From the NCBI RefSeq assembly GCF_000421545.1, contig NZ_ATXF01000005.1, positions 248,001 to 312,000 of the forward strand: DNA of 64,000 nucleotides. Direction: 5' to 3'. The notes under the pieces were generated by a model. That model saw nothing but the letters and a program-made list of their open reading frames with translations. It had not been told where the DNA came from and did no database searches. This document shows positions 43,451-51,787 of the stretch, in pieces. Origin of the DNA: Agromyces italicus DSM 16388. Lineage in GTDB: Bacteria; Actinomycetota; Actinomycetes; Actinomycetales; Microbacteriaceae. The stretch's first letter is position 1, and every line of letters starts with the position of its first letter. A program made the translations under genes and the position numbers.

Positions 43451-44707
43451 TCAGACGAGGGTCTCGCCGACGTACCCGCCCTCGGCGCAGCCCGGCGGGA
43501 TCGCGAACACCGCCGAGCCGATGGGCGTCGTCCACTCGTTGAGCAGGTCGAGCTCGTCGAGCCGCCGCTGGATGGGCACGAACTGCCGGTCGATGTCGGC
43601 CTGGTACGAGGCGAAGAGCAGCCCCGCGTCCGAGACCTCGCCGTCGGCGGGCGACTCGTCGTAGTTGTACCCGCGCCGGAAGATGCGCTCGCCCGGCACC
43701 TCGCCGCGCGATCGGCGCAGGTGCGAGAAGTCGCCGATCACGGGGAAGCCGACCGGGGTCAGCGCCGCGAAGTCGGGCTCGTCGTGCTCGCGCTCGCCGG
43801 TGAGCGGGGCGCCGCTGCCGAGCTTGCGGCCGACCGAGGCCTCGCGGCCCGGCCGGTCGACGCGGTCCCAGCCGTCGAGGTCCATCGCGATGCGGCGCAG
43901 CACCATCGAGGTGCCGCCGGCGAGCCAGTCGGGGTCGCCCGTGTGCCAGACGAGCTCGTCGAAGTCGGCGGTGCCGGGGGCCGGGTTGACGGTGCCGTCG
44001 AGCTGCCCGAAGAGGTTTCGCATCGTCGAGCCGGATGCCTCGGCGCCCGCCGCCCGCCGGAATCCCTGCTGCGACCATCGCACGCTCGCGAACGAGCGGG
44101 AGTCCTTCAGCAGCATGCGGGCGGCGTGGGCGACGGACACGGGGTCGTCGGCCCCGAGGTGGACGAGCAGGTCGCCGCCGCCGAACTCGGGTCGCAGCCG
44201 GTCGATGCCGAACGCGGGCAGCGGCCGCAGCCACGCGGGCGCCGTGCCGCCGGCGCGCTCGACGAGCCCCGGGCCGAACCCGAAGGTGACGGTGAGCCGG
44301 GCGGGCATGAGCGCGAGCTCGGGCTCGGTGTCGGCGAGCGGCGCGCGCCCCTGCGTGATGCGGGCGGCATCGTCGCTCAGTACCCGCAGCATGCGGCGGA
44401 TCGCCGCCGCATCGACCTCGGGAACGAGGTCGAGTGCGATGAAGCGGGCGTGCGCCTGCGGCGGGGTCTCGATTCCGGCCTGCCGGGCGCCGTGGAACGG
44501 CACGACCGCCTCACCGACGGCGGTCTCGCGGGCCGCGGCCGAATGGGCGACGCTCGCCGTGGTCGCCGCGCCGGGGGCGACCGCCGCACCCGCCAGGGCC
44601 CCGCCGATCGCCTGCCCCCCGAGCACGCTCGCCGCGCCGGCCGCGGCGGCACCCCCGAGCAGGAGCTGCCGCCGCGAGAACCCGGAACCGCCGGGTTCAC
44701 CGGTCAT
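43451..44707 (-). CDS. Tat-exported DyP-type heme peroxidase (EfeB-like)
   Basis: This 418-residue secreted enzyme opens with a twin-arginine signal (SRRQLLLGGAAAAGAAS). Heme-peroxidase hallmarks are the GxxDG motif in FGQLDGTVNP (about residue 226), the proximal heme histidine in GDFSHLRRSRG (about residue 325), and the late DRQFVPIQRRLDELDLLNEW. The family reduces peroxide using dyes or other donors; EfeB members act in iron uptake. No efeO or efeU gene is near. Instead it overlaps a PCuAC copper chaperone gene by one base (TGATG), so a copper-linked extracellular role is likely. Confidence 0.88.
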   Translation of the reverse strand: MTGEPGGSGFSRRQLLLGGAAAAGAASVLGGQAIGGALAGAAVAPGAATTASVAHSAAARETAVGEAVVPFHGARQAGIETPPQAHARFIALDLVPEVDAAAIRRMLRVLSDDAARITQGRAPLADTEPELALMPARLTVTFGFGPGLVERAGGTAPAWLRPLPAFGIDRLRPEFGGGDLLVHLGADDPVSVAHAARMLLKDSRSFASVRWSQQGFRRAAGAEASGSTMRNLFGQLDGTVNPAPGTADFDELVWHTGDPDWLAGGTSMVLRRIAMDLDGWDRVDRPGREASVGRKLGSGAPLTGEREHDEPDFAALTPVGFPVIGDFSHLRRSRGEVPGERIFRRGYNYDESPADGEVSDAGLLFASYQADIDRQFVPIQRRLDELDLLNEWTTPIGSAVFAIPPGCAEGGYVGETLV

Positions 44708-45240
44708 CAGTGCGCCTCGTGCCCGTCGTCGTACTGCTCGTTCGCTCCCGCGTAGTCCTTCACGGGCGCCGTCACGTCGAGCGTCGAGCCGTCGGAGAAC
44801 TCGAGCGTGACCGTGACCTCGTCGCCGGCCTGCGCGGGACCGGTGAGCCCCATGAGCATGACGTGGTTCGCACCGGGCTCGAGCGCGAAGGCCTCGCCCG
44901 CGGGGAGTTCGAAGCCGCCCTCCTTCTGCCGCATCTGCATGGTGCCGTCGGATTCGACGGTCTCGTGCAGCTCGGCCGTCTCGGCGGCATCGGTGGAGGC
45001 GCCCACGAGTGTCACGTCGGCCGCGCCGCCGTTCACGACGTTGCCGAAGAGCGCGGTCATGCCGTCGTCGGCGGCCTTGACCCAGGCCTCTTCGACGGTG
45101 ACGGATGCCGCGGCCTCGGCTGCGGCCGTCGGCGCGGCGCCGCCCGGGGCGGCGCCTGCGGCACCGGCGCATCCCGAGAGGAGCAGAAGGGCGGCGAGAG
45201 CCGCCCCGAGGGCAGGGGTGATCGCGGCGTGTCGCTGCAT
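44707..45240 (-). CDS. PCuAC-type periplasmic/extracellular copper chaperone lipoprotein
   Basis: This 177-residue lipoprotein has a signal peptide ending in LSGC (Cys24) and an Ala-rich linker, then a PCuAC cupredoxin-like domain (about residues 48-160). The copper ligands follow the H-M-x10-M-x21-H-x-M pattern: His in AELHETV, Met in MQMRQKEGG, and H-x-M in ANHVMLMGL. The tail is His/Asp-rich (YDDGHEAH). Such proteins hand Cu(I) to cytochrome oxidase or related targets. It sits between the CopC-like gene and the DyP peroxidase gene in one operon. Confidence 0.9.
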   Translation of the reverse strand: MQRHAAITPALGAALAALLLLSGCAGAAGAAPGGAAPTAAAEAAASVTVEEAWVKAADDGMTALFGNVVNGGAADVTLVGASTDAAETAELHETVESDGTMQMRQKEGGFELPAGEAFALEPGANHVMLMGLTGPAQAGDEVTVTLEFSDGSTLDVTAPVKDYAGANEQYDDGHEAH

Positions 45241-45259
45241 GATGATCGTTCCCCGCGGC

Positions 45260-45946
45260 TCAGGCGGTCGGGCCGTTGCCGGCCCCCTGGCCGTTGCCTG
45301 CCGCAGGGCCGCTGCCCGCGCCCGGGCCGGCGCTCTTGCGGCGCGCGTTCACGATGACGGCGACGATGAGCGCGATGACCCCGAGCCCGCCGACCACGAA
45401 TCCGGCGACGGCCCAGCCGTCGGGGCCGGCCGCGGTGTCGGCGGCGTGGTCGCCCTCGGCACCCTCGTCGTGTTCGCTGTCGGTGTCGCCGCTCGCGGCG
45501 GCGTCGTGCGGGGCCTCCTCGGTCCAGGATCCGGTTGCGTCGGCGCCCACGCCGAAGTCGATCGTTCCCTCGATCGGGTGGCCGTCGCTCGACACGGCGC
45601 GCCAGCGCGCCTGGTAGTCGCCCGAGAGGTCGGCCGGCAGGCTCGCGGTGACGGTCGCGCCGGCGATGACGGGATCGCCGACCTCGATCTCCTCGCCGTG
45701 GTGGTCGACCACGACGACGGCGGTGCCGACCTCGATGATGTCGTTCGAGAATTCGAGCGAGACCTCGGCGGGCGAGGTGTCGAACACCTGGCCGGGCTCG
45801 GGGTTCGATCCGACGAGCTCGTCGTGCGCCTGCGCGGCGGTGCCGCCGGTGAGTGCGAGCGCGGCGGCGAAGGTGATGGCGGCAGCCGCGACGAGGGCGG
45901 TGCGGAGGCGGCCTGCGGGTGCCGCGTCGGTGATGCGCTGGTTCAT
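45260..45946 (-). CDS. copC: CopC-domain copper-binding protein with C-terminal membrane anchor
   Basis: This 228-residue exported protein has a signal peptide (about residues 14-40) that ends before AHDELVGSNPEPGQVF, which carries the N-terminal copper-site histidine of CopC proteins. The beta-barrel domain runs to about residue 133 with RWRAVSSDGHPIEGTIDFGV, including the second conserved His. An acidic His/Asp linker, one transmembrane helix (AVAGFVVGGLGVIALIVAVIV) and a Gly/Ala tail complete it. It is encoded directly upstream of the PCuAC gene, and both probably move copper outside the membrane. Confidence 0.9.
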   Translation of the reverse strand: MNQRITDAAPAGRLRTALVAAAAITFAAALALTGGTAAQAHDELVGSNPEPGQVFDTSPAEVSLEFSNDIIEVGTAVVVVDHHGEEIEVGDPVIAGATVTASLPADLSGDYQARWRAVSSDGHPIEGTIDFGVGADATGSWTEEAPHDAAASGDTDSEHDEGAEGDHAADTAAGPDGWAVAGFVVGGLGVIALIVAVIVNARRKSAGPGAGSGPAAGNGQGAGNGPTA

Positions 45947-46052
45947 TCGGGAGTCTCTCTCCTCGTGCTCCGGACGGACGGCGAGCCGTGCCGCGCCGCG
46001 TGGGCGCGAGGCATCCGGAGGCTTCGTGATGTTCCGCCGAACGGCGGAGGGG

Positions 46053-46682
46053 TCAGGCGAAGGCGAGGAGCGAGGGCGGGCCGCGGTAGCGGAGGGCGGC
46101 GAAGCGGAGGCGGGAGTTGAGCCGCATCGGCGCGACGGCGCCGAGCCGTGAGCGCGCCGGCCGCTCGGCGACGAGCACCGGCTCGGCGGCGCGACCGCTG
46201 AGCACGAGCACGAAACGTCGGGTCGCGGCGGCCAGCGCCGCCCATGCGACCCGCTCGACGGCGAGGAGGTAGACGATCGTGAGCACCGCGGCGAGCGCGT
46301 GACCGGCGAACATCGCCCCGTCGCCGAGGCCGGCGTGCGCGGCATGCCCGGAGGCGACCGGGGCGCCGCCCGCGTCGATGAAGGAGACCGTCTGGTGGTG
46401 GCCCGCGCCGCTCGCGACGAACTGCCCGGTGCCGGGGCCCGCGCCGACGCCGAACAGCAGGTGGAACGCGCCCTGGCTGACGAGCACGGCGAGCGCGGTG
46501 CGCACGGGCGAGGTGCGCCGGCCGACGAACGCGACCGACGCGGCGAGCGCGACGATCGCAGCGAGTGCGAGCCCCACGCCGCCGGGCGCCTCGCCGCCGG
46601 CGACGCCGTGCGAGAACGCCGCGAGGAACAGCGCGACGGCGGCCGTTGCGGCGCCTCGTGCGAGCTGCGTCGCACGGTTCAC
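46053..46682 (-). CDS. Hypothetical membrane protein heading the CopC/PCuAC/DyP operon
   Basis: This 209-residue membrane protein has four or five hydrophobic segments: ATAAVALFLAAFSHGVAGG, LALAAIVALAASVAFVG, TALAVLVSQGAFHLLFGVG and AMFAGHALAAVLTIVYLLAVE. His residues cluster in two loops (GAGHHQTV, SGHAAHAGLGDG) and could bind copper. The C-terminus is basic. I do not recognise a named family. It lies 106 bp upstream of the CopC gene in the same direction, suggesting an accessory copper protein. The GTG start at 46682 has a GGAG 5-6 nt upstream. Confidence 0.6.
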   Translation of the reverse strand: MNRATQLARGAATAAVALFLAAFSHGVAGGEAPGGVGLALAAIVALAASVAFVGRRTSPVRTALAVLVSQGAFHLLFGVGAGPGTGQFVASGAGHHQTVSFIDAGGAPVASGHAAHAGLGDGAMFAGHALAAVLTIVYLLAVERVAWAALAAATRRFVLVLSGRAAEPVLVAERPARSRLGAVAPMRLNSRLRFAALRYRGPPSLLAFA

Positions 46683-46740
46683 GGTGGCTCCCGGAGATCG
46701 GTGGATGAGGGCAGAGCGCGTCAACTCTAGCAAGTCCGTC

Positions 46741-46768
46741 TTGACATGCGCCGGTGCAGGAGTAGCGT
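46741..46768 (+). promoter_or_regulatory. Sigma-70-type promoter
   Basis: TTGACA (46741-46746), then 16 bp, then TAGCGT (46763-46768). It is the only near-consensus -35/-10 pair I found. It points to the short reading frames at 46777 and 46824. Confidence 0.5.
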
Positions 46769-46823
46769 CGTCCGCCGTGACGAACGGCGCGGGCGAACCG
46801 CCCGTCGCATCCGTCAGAAGCTC

Positions 46824-46994
46824 ATGCTCGTGCACGGCGTCACGGTCGCGCTCGTGCCGTGGCTGCTCGACTCCTCCGATCTGATCTACGGCCGGCGTTC
46901 GCGACCGCTGCCCGGTCAGGATCGCCGCGGCGAACCCGTGCGCCCGATCCCTCGGCGCCCGCTCGCCGAGAGCGAATCGAAACGCAGGCGGTAG
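46824..46994 (+). CDS. Possible small protein of 56 residues
   Basis: The frame MLVHGVTVALVPWLLDSSDLIYG continues into a basic Arg/Pro tail (about residues 24-56) and shows the high G/C third-position bias of real genes. A good promoter ends 55 bp upstream. No ribosome-binding site is convincing, and a GTG at 46777 in another frame is closer to the promoter. I recognise no family, and it may not be translated. Confidence 0.25.
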   Translation: MLVHGVTVALVPWLLDSSDLIYGRRSRPLPGQDRRGEPVRPIPRRPLAESESKRRR

Positions 46995-47013
46995 ACGGCG
47001 GTAGGCTGCCCGC

Positions 47014-47427
47014 ATGGCGACCGAGCGCACGGATGTCCCGGTGGAGGTGTTCCTCGACGGGGTGACGCATCGGGTGCGCCGGCGCGATGCCGCGACGCTC
47101 CTCGCCCTGATGGAACGCGTGACCGGCGAGACCGCCTACATGTGGGGCCCGTCGATCGTCGGGTTCGGCGAGTACCACTACCGCTACGACAGCGGGCGTG
47201 AGGGCGTGACCCCGGCTGCGGCGTTCTCGCCGCGCAAGGCGGCCTCGACGGTGTACCTCCTACCCGGGCTGACCGAACGACCCGAACTGCTCGACCGCCT
47301 CGGCCCGCACTCGACCGGGGTCGGCTGCCTCTACCTGAAGGACCTCGCCGAGGTCGACCTCGAGGTACTGGCCGAGCTCGTGCGGGAGTCGTACGAGTTC
47401 GCGCAGCCGACGGCTCCGCCCAGCTGA
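47014..47427 (+). CDS. DUF1801-domain protein
   Basis: This is a 137-residue soluble protein of the DUF1801 (YdhG-like) family. It opens with PVEVFLDGVTHRVRRRDAATLLALMERVTGE, followed by the typical MWGPSIVGFGEYHYRYDSGREG (about residues 43-64) and FSPRKAASTVYLLPGL, ending in a helix around YLKDLAEVDLEVLAELVRES. Structures of the family show an alpha/beta fold but no established function. The ATG at 47014 lies 6 nt behind TAGGCT (47002-47007), giving a leaderless message. Confidence 0.88.
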   Translation: MATERTDVPVEVFLDGVTHRVRRRDAATLLALMERVTGETAYMWGPSIVGFGEYHYRYDSGREGVTPAAAFSPRKAASTVYLLPGLTERPELLDRLGPHSTGVGCLYLKDLAEVDLEVLAELVRESYEFAQPTAPPS

Positions 47428-47441
47428 GCAGATCGAGGAGC

Positions 47442-47535
47442 GGGTCGAGGAGCGCCCGACGAAGGAGCACGCGTCTCGAAACCCCGGTGGGCCGCCTCAG
47501 GTTTCGAGACGGTCGCTGCGCTCCCACCTCGACCC
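47442..47535. repeat. Family-D repeat (GTCTCGAAACC / GGTTTCGAGAC)
   Basis: GTCTCGAAACC (47473-47483) and its perfect complement (47500-47510) form the inner stem. GGGTCGAGG (47442-47450) and CCTCGACCC (47527-47535) form the outer one. Related elements lie at 51788-51876 and 60021-60137. It sits between convergent genes. Confidence 0.75.
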
Positions 47536-47545
47536 AATCAGCGCC

Positions 47546-48721
47546 TTAGAGCATCGCCATGATCTGTCGGGCGATCATGCGGCCCGCGCGGCTCGCGCCG
47601 ATCGTCGAGGCCTGCGGCCCGTAGCCGGCGAGGAAGATGCGCGGGTCGCTCCAGGCGGCGCCCTGCCCGACCGTCATGCCGCCGGCCTTCTCGCGGAGCT
47701 TCAGCGGCGCGAGATGGCGCAGTTCGGGCCGGAACCCCGTCGCCCAGATGATGGCGTCGGCGCGGGCGGCGCCCTGCTGCTCGCCGTCCCAGACGATGCG
47801 GTCGCCCTCGATGCGGTCGAACATGGGTCGCGCGACGAGCAGTCCTCGCTCGATTCCTGCGGCGATGCGGCGGCTCTTCGGCACCCCGGTGCCGCTCACG
47901 ATCGAGGGCAGCGCGCGCCCCGAGCGCGCCGCCTCGTCCTGCATCGCGACGGCCGCCGAGGCGCCCTCGAGGTCGAGTTCCTGGCGATCGACCCAGTCGA
48001 TGGGGCGACGCGACACCCAGGTGAGGCCCGCCGCGACATCTTCGAGTTCGAGCATGAACCCGATTGCGCTCGTGCCGCCGCCGACGACGACGACGTGCTG
48101 GTCGCGGAAGTCTTCTGCCGAGCTGAAGTCGGAGGTGTGCAGGTGGCGTCCGGCGAACTCGCCCATGCCCGGGTAGAACGGCACGAACGGCGAGCCCCAG
48201 GTGCCCGTGGCGTTGACGAGGAACTGGGTCGCGAGCTCGTGCTGCGGCGCCTGGGCGGCCTGCGGCGCCTCGAACGTCTTGCGCCGGCGGCCGAAGAGCC
48301 CGCGGGTCTTCAGTTCCTCGGCGGGCTGGGGACTCAGATCTTCGTAGTGGACGAGGAGGTCGACGCCCTCGTTCACGACGGTGCGCACGTTCATCGGACG
48401 GCGCACGTGCAGCTCGTAGTGCTCTTCGAACCGGCCGTAGTACTCGGCGACGACGTCTTTCGCCGGGAGCGCGCGGTCGGCGGTGTCGAAGCTGAGGCCG
48501 AGCTCCGCGAGTCCGGGAAGGTCGTTCACCCGGTGCGCGGTGCCGAGACGGAGCGACGACCACCGGTGCTGCCATGCGCCGCCGGGGCCGGGCGCGCGGT
48601 CGAGCATGACGAAGTCCTCGCCGGCGACGAGTTCGAATCGACGAAGGTAGTACGCGACAGAGAGGCCGGCTTGACCGGCCCCGATCACGACCACCTTGAC
48701 GCGTTCGGGGCTCGTATTCAC
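47546..48721 (-). CDS. Flavin-containing monooxygenase-like NAD(P)/FAD oxidoreductase
   Basis: This 391-residue flavoprotein starts with the FAD-binding Rossmann motif VVVIGAGQAGLSVAYYL (GxGxxG, about residues 10-26). A second nucleotide motif (VVVVGGGTSAIGFML, about residue 190) binds NADPH. ATGFRPEL near residue 325 fits the ATG motif of group-B flavin monooxygenases and YrpB/CzcO-type oxidoreductases. The substrate is unknown. The FMO fingerprint FxGxxxH is not clear, so CzcO-like oxidoreductase is the safer label. The start is GTG at 48721. It is convergent with the DUF1801 gene. Confidence 0.88.
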   Translation of the reverse strand: MNTSPERVKVVVIGAGQAGLSVAYYLRRFELVAGEDFVMLDRAPGPGGAWQHRWSSLRLGTAHRVNDLPGLAELGLSFDTADRALPAKDVVAEYYGRFEEHYELHVRRPMNVRTVVNEGVDLLVHYEDLSPQPAEELKTRGLFGRRRKTFEAPQAAQAPQHELATQFLVNATGTWGSPFVPFYPGMGEFAGRHLHTSDFSSAEDFRDQHVVVVGGGTSAIGFMLELEDVAAGLTWVSRRPIDWVDRQELDLEGASAAVAMQDEAARSGRALPSIVSGTGVPKSRRIAAGIERGLLVARPMFDRIEGDRIVWDGEQQGAARADAIIWATGFRPELRHLAPLKLREKAGGMTVGQGAAWSDPRIFLAGYGPQASTIGASRAGRMIARQIMAML

Positions 48722-48819
48722 ACCCCAATCTCAGCACGTCTGGCTGTGTGCTCGCAGCACGTCGGCTGAACGCGTTCGGGCGCGCTGCGGAGACCGCCGT
48801 CGGGTGCGATCCGCGGTGC

Positions 48820-48885
48820 TAAACTGGCGGCTGGACGAATTCATTTATCAGATGAGCGCCGGGTGAAGACCAAATCCCACCCGGC
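48820..48885 (+). promoter_or_regulatory. Promoter -10 and 5'-UTR hairpin of the DUF3073 gene
   Basis: TAAACT (48820-48825) is a good -10. A transcript from there would carry an 8-bp stem (GCCGGGTG at 48858-48865 with CACCCGGC at 48878-48885), then an AAGGGGG ribosome-binding site before the ATG at 48909. Unlike most genes here, this gene therefore has a leader. Confidence 0.45.
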
Positions 48886-48908
48886 CAGATGTCGTAAGGG
48901 GGTCACGC

Positions 48909-49121
48909 ATGGGGCGCGGCCGTCAGAAAGCCAAGCACACCAAGGTCGCTCGGGAGTTGAAGTACTTCAGCCCGAACACCGACTACAACGCGCTTGAGCG
49001 CGAGCTCACGAGCTCGCAGCATGACGAGTACAGCGAAGAGGCGTCGAAGTGGGCGGAATATGCCGCCGACGATGACGACACCTACGTCGCGGGCGACGAA
49101 CAGCGCGAACAGCGCGCGTAG
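48909..49121 (+). CDS. DUF3073-family small protein
   Basis: This is a 70-residue soluble protein. The basic start GRGRQKAKHTKVARELKYFSP and the acidic C-terminal half (WAEYAADDDDTYVAGDEQ) fit the actinobacterial DUF3073 family, which is typically encoded close to purM/purF. The function is unknown. The charge segregation and conserved RGRQKAKHTKVAR could suit RNA or ribosome contact (inference). Strong AAGGGGG lies upstream of the ATG, with a hairpin in the leader. Confidence 0.93.
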   Translation: MGRGRQKAKHTKVARELKYFSPNTDYNALERELTSSQHDEYSEEASKWAEYAADDDDTYVAGDEQREQRA

Positions 49122-49162
49122 TCGCCACCGTCACGGTCTCCGACGCACCTCATCGACTCTCG

Positions 49163-49969
49163 TCACTCCTCGCTGAAGCGTGCGTCCGCGACCGCGTCAT
49201 CGTGCCATTCGGCGGTCGTCTCGGCGAACCGTTCGAGTTCGGCGAGTGAGTTCGTCGGGGTGATCGCTCGCACGACGACCTCGTCGGCGACGCCGTCGGC
49301 GAGGTAGTCGGCGAGCCTCGCGGCCGACGAGATGGTGGCGTCGAGCGCGCCTGTGCCGAGGCGCGCGAAGTTCGCGGCGTACGCGGGCACCCGCTCGTAC
49401 TTGTGCGCCTCGATCTCGAGCGCCGGCCGGGCCGCCTCGTCGACGATGGTGCGCACATAGGTCACGACGCGGCCGTCGGCGGGCGAGCGACCGTACGCGG
49501 CGGCGGCGGCGTGCTGCTCGGCGGTCGCGGTCGCCGCGGCCGCGGGCGTCAACCAGTTGAGCAGCACCCCGTCGGCGCGCTCGGCGGCGAGGCGGCGCAT
49601 CCGCGGTCCGAGCGCGCCGAGCACGACGGATGCCTCGCTCCGGCCCCGCAGCTCGGCGATGCCCGCGCGCATGAGCCCGAGGGGGCGTTCGGCCCGCCCC
49701 GACCCGATGCCGAGCGTCGTGCGCGCGGCGGGGAGGCCGACGAGGTCGAGCGTCGCCACCGGGCGCCGGTCGATCGGGATCACGCCCGTGGCGAGGTGCA
49801 GCCGTTCGGTGCCGTCGGCGGCGACACGCAGTCGGGCGAGCGAATCGCCCCCCGGGACGTCGTTCACCCACAGGGTCGCGAAGCCGAGCCGTTCCAGCCG
49901 AGGTGCGAGCGCGGCGACGGTCGAGCCATCCGTCGTGCCGATGATGCCGAACGAGACGCGTGCGCGCAT
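49163..49969 (-). CDS. Luciferase-like (LLM class) flavin-dependent oxidoreductase
   Basis: This 268-residue TIM-barrel-type protein belongs to the bacterial luciferase-like family that uses FMN or F420. It has LERLGFATLWVNDVPGGDSL (about residues 27-46), LHLATGVIPIDRRP, the TTLGIGSGRAE turn and LAAERADGVLLNWLTP. At 268 residues it is shorter than typical members (300-350), with reduced insertions. Substrate and cofactor are not readable. It follows purM on the same strand with an 8-bp gap, so the two may share a message, although no metabolic link is obvious. Confidence 0.85.
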   Translation of the reverse strand: MRARVSFGIIGTTDGSTVAALAPRLERLGFATLWVNDVPGGDSLARLRVAADGTERLHLATGVIPIDRRPVATLDLVGLPAARTTLGIGSGRAERPLGLMRAGIAELRGRSEASVVLGALGPRMRRLAAERADGVLLNWLTPAAAATATAEQHAAAAAYGRSPADGRVVTYVRTIVDEAARPALEIEAHKYERVPAYAANFARLGTGALDATISSAARLADYLADGVADEVVVRAITPTNSLAELERFAETTAEWHDDAVADARFSEE

Positions 49970-49977
49970 GCTGCGGC

Positions 49978-51090
49978 TCAGCCCGCGTACGACCCGACCA
50001 GGCGCACCGCGCCGCCGTCGACGCCCTTGGCGCCCTGCTCCCAGCCGTCGGCCGCCGCGGTCACCGCGTCGCCGAAGGCGACCGTGCCGGCCTGCCATGC
50101 GGGGAGCCCGAGCGTCTCGAGTTCGGCGATGACCGCGGGAGCGGCCGCGGCGTCGATGACGGCGAAGAAGCCGATGCCGAGGTTCCAGGTGCCCTCGGTC
50201 GACTCGAGCGTCGTGCCGGCGAGTTCGCCCAGCACGCGGAACACCGGTGCGGGCGACCACGTCGCGCGGTCGAGCTCGACGCGCGAGCCGAGCGGAAGCA
50301 CCCGGGCGAGGTTCGCGGCGATGCCGCCGCCCGTGACGTGCGAGAGCGAGTGCACCGCGGTGCCGTTCGCGCCGGCGAGCAACTGCACGAGCGGGCCCGT
50401 GTAGAGGCGGGTCGGCTCGAGCAGGGCCTCGCCCCACGTCGTGCCGAGCTCGGCGGAATGATCGGTGTAGCCGATGCCCTTCGCGTTCAGTGTGTGCCGT
50501 ACGAGCGAGAAGCCGTTGGAGTGCAGCCCGCTCGACTCGATCGCGATGACGACGTCGCCGTCGGCCACGCGCTCCGCACCGAGCAGGCGGTCGGCCTCGA
50601 CCACGCCGACCGCGGCGCCCGCCACGTCGTAGTCGTCGACGCCCATGAGGCCGGGGTGCTCGGCGGTCTCTCCGCCGACGAGGGCGGTGCCGGTGTCGGC
50701 GCAGGCGCGGGCGATTCCGGTCACGATCGAGGCGATGCGCTCGGGCACGACCTTGCCGCAGGCGATGTAGTCGGTCATGAACAGGGGCTTCGCACCCACG
50801 ACGACGATGTCGTCGACGACCATGCCCACCAGGTCCTGGCCGATGGTGTCGTGCTTGTCGAGCGCCTGCGCGATCGCGATCTTCGTACCGACGCCGTCGG
50901 TCGAGGTCGCGAGGAGGGGTTTCTCGTAGTCCTTCACGAACGAGAGGTCGAAGAGGCCGGCGAATCCGCCGACTCCGCCGAGCACGTTGGGCCCGTGCGT
51001 GGCGGCGACCGCCTCCTTCATGAGTTCGACGGCGAGATCCCCCGCCCGGGTGTCGACTCCGGCAGCGGCATATGACGAGTTCGCGCTCAC
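49978..51090 (-). CDS. purM: Phosphoribosylformylglycinamidine cyclo-ligase (AIR synthetase)
   Basis: This 370-residue cytoplasmic enzyme closes FGAM to aminoimidazole ribotide with ATP in purine synthesis. Family stretches are YAAAGVDTRAGDLAVELMK, the ATP-binding STDGVGTKIAIAQALDKHDTIGQDLV, GGETAEHPG, SSGLHSNGFSLVR and SHVTGGGIAANLARVLP. Length is normal. It starts at GTG 51090 and points away from purF, with two other genes in between, so purM and purF are not in one operon here. Confidence 0.97.
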   Translation of the reverse strand: MSANSSYAAAGVDTRAGDLAVELMKEAVAATHGPNVLGGVGGFAGLFDLSFVKDYEKPLLATSTDGVGTKIAIAQALDKHDTIGQDLVGMVVDDIVVVGAKPLFMTDYIACGKVVPERIASIVTGIARACADTGTALVGGETAEHPGLMGVDDYDVAGAAVGVVEADRLLGAERVADGDVVIAIESSGLHSNGFSLVRHTLNAKGIGYTDHSAELGTTWGEALLEPTRLYTGPLVQLLAGANGTAVHSLSHVTGGGIAANLARVLPLGSRVELDRATWSPAPVFRVLGELAGTTLESTEGTWNLGIGFFAVIDAAAAPAVIAELETLGLPAWQAGTVAFGDAVTAAADGWEQGAKGVDGGAVRLVGSYAG

Positions 51091-51174
51091 CCGTCAAGGG
51101 TACCTGTGCCGGCCCGGCGGCGTGTCGCCCTGACCCACAGGGCCGCCGCGCCCCGTACGGCGTAGAATTCGACC

Positions 51175-51786
51175 ATGGCACCGGGGGCCACACCATCGTG
51201 GGTGATCCGTGAGAACGCGAGTCGCCCGGTACTGCTCGCCCTCTACCTGCGCGAGGTGCTCGCGATCGCCTCCCCCGTCGAGCTGCCGCGGCTGCGCGAT
51301 GTCGGCGCGGTGGGCGAGCGGCTCGAGATCGATCGGCACGACCTGCTCGAACGCCAGTGGCGCGCCTGGTGGGCGATGACGGTCGAGCCCGAGGCGCACC
51401 CCTCGCCCGTGCCGCTCGAGCTCGTGCCCGCCTTCGACACCGAGATGGCGCTGCCCACCTCGGACGCCGAGGTGCTCGCGGCCGCGGTCGTGCCGCATGC
51501 CGGGGCGGCCCGCGCCTGGGCCGAGTGGGCGCACGAGAACTATCGCAGCGTCTCGGCTGCGCGACTCGGCAACTCGTACCGCGCGTACGCCGGAACGATC
51601 GCCGAGCACGAGCGCGAGGTGGGGCGTCGGGCGCACTCCTTCGAGCTCAACGTCGAGGTGCTGCCGCTCGCGGGCGTCGGGGTCTGGTGGATCGGCGCGA
51701 TGACCGTCGCGGTCACCGACACGCTGCGTTCGGATGCCTCGGCGTTCGACGACGCCATCCACCCGATCATCGCCGAACTGGCCTGA
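51175..51786 (+). CDS. Conserved hypothetical protein
   Basis: This is a 203-residue soluble protein. It is mostly helical in the first two thirds (LLALYLREVLAIASP, HDLLERQWRAWWAMTVEP), then has strands (SFELNVEVLPLAGVGVWWIGAMTVAVTDTL, about residues 157-187). No motif is recognised. The start is well supported: the ATG lies 6 nt behind TAGAAT (51163-51168), a near-consensus -10. It lies between purM and a thioesterase gene. The reproducible purM neighbourhood in related genomes would be the best clue to function. Confidence 0.7.
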   Translation: MAPGATPSWVIRENASRPVLLALYLREVLAIASPVELPRLRDVGAVGERLEIDRHDLLERQWRAWWAMTVEPEAHPSPVPLELVPAFDTEMALPTSDAEVLAAAVVPHAGAARAWAEWAHENYRSVSAARLGNSYRAYAGTIAEHEREVGRRAHSFELNVEVLPLAGVGVWWIGAMTVAVTDTLRSDASAFDDAIHPIIAELA

Positions 51787-51787
51787 G

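Noticed and set aside
43451..44707. An efeUOB iron-uptake operon.
   Set aside because: Only the DyP/EfeB-like member is present. The neighbours are copper proteins, and no EfeU or EfeO is nearby.
48780..48908. A tRNA or small structured RNA before the DUF3073 gene.
   Set aside because: No cloverleaf or CCA-type end could be drawn. The stem there fits a 5'-UTR hairpin.
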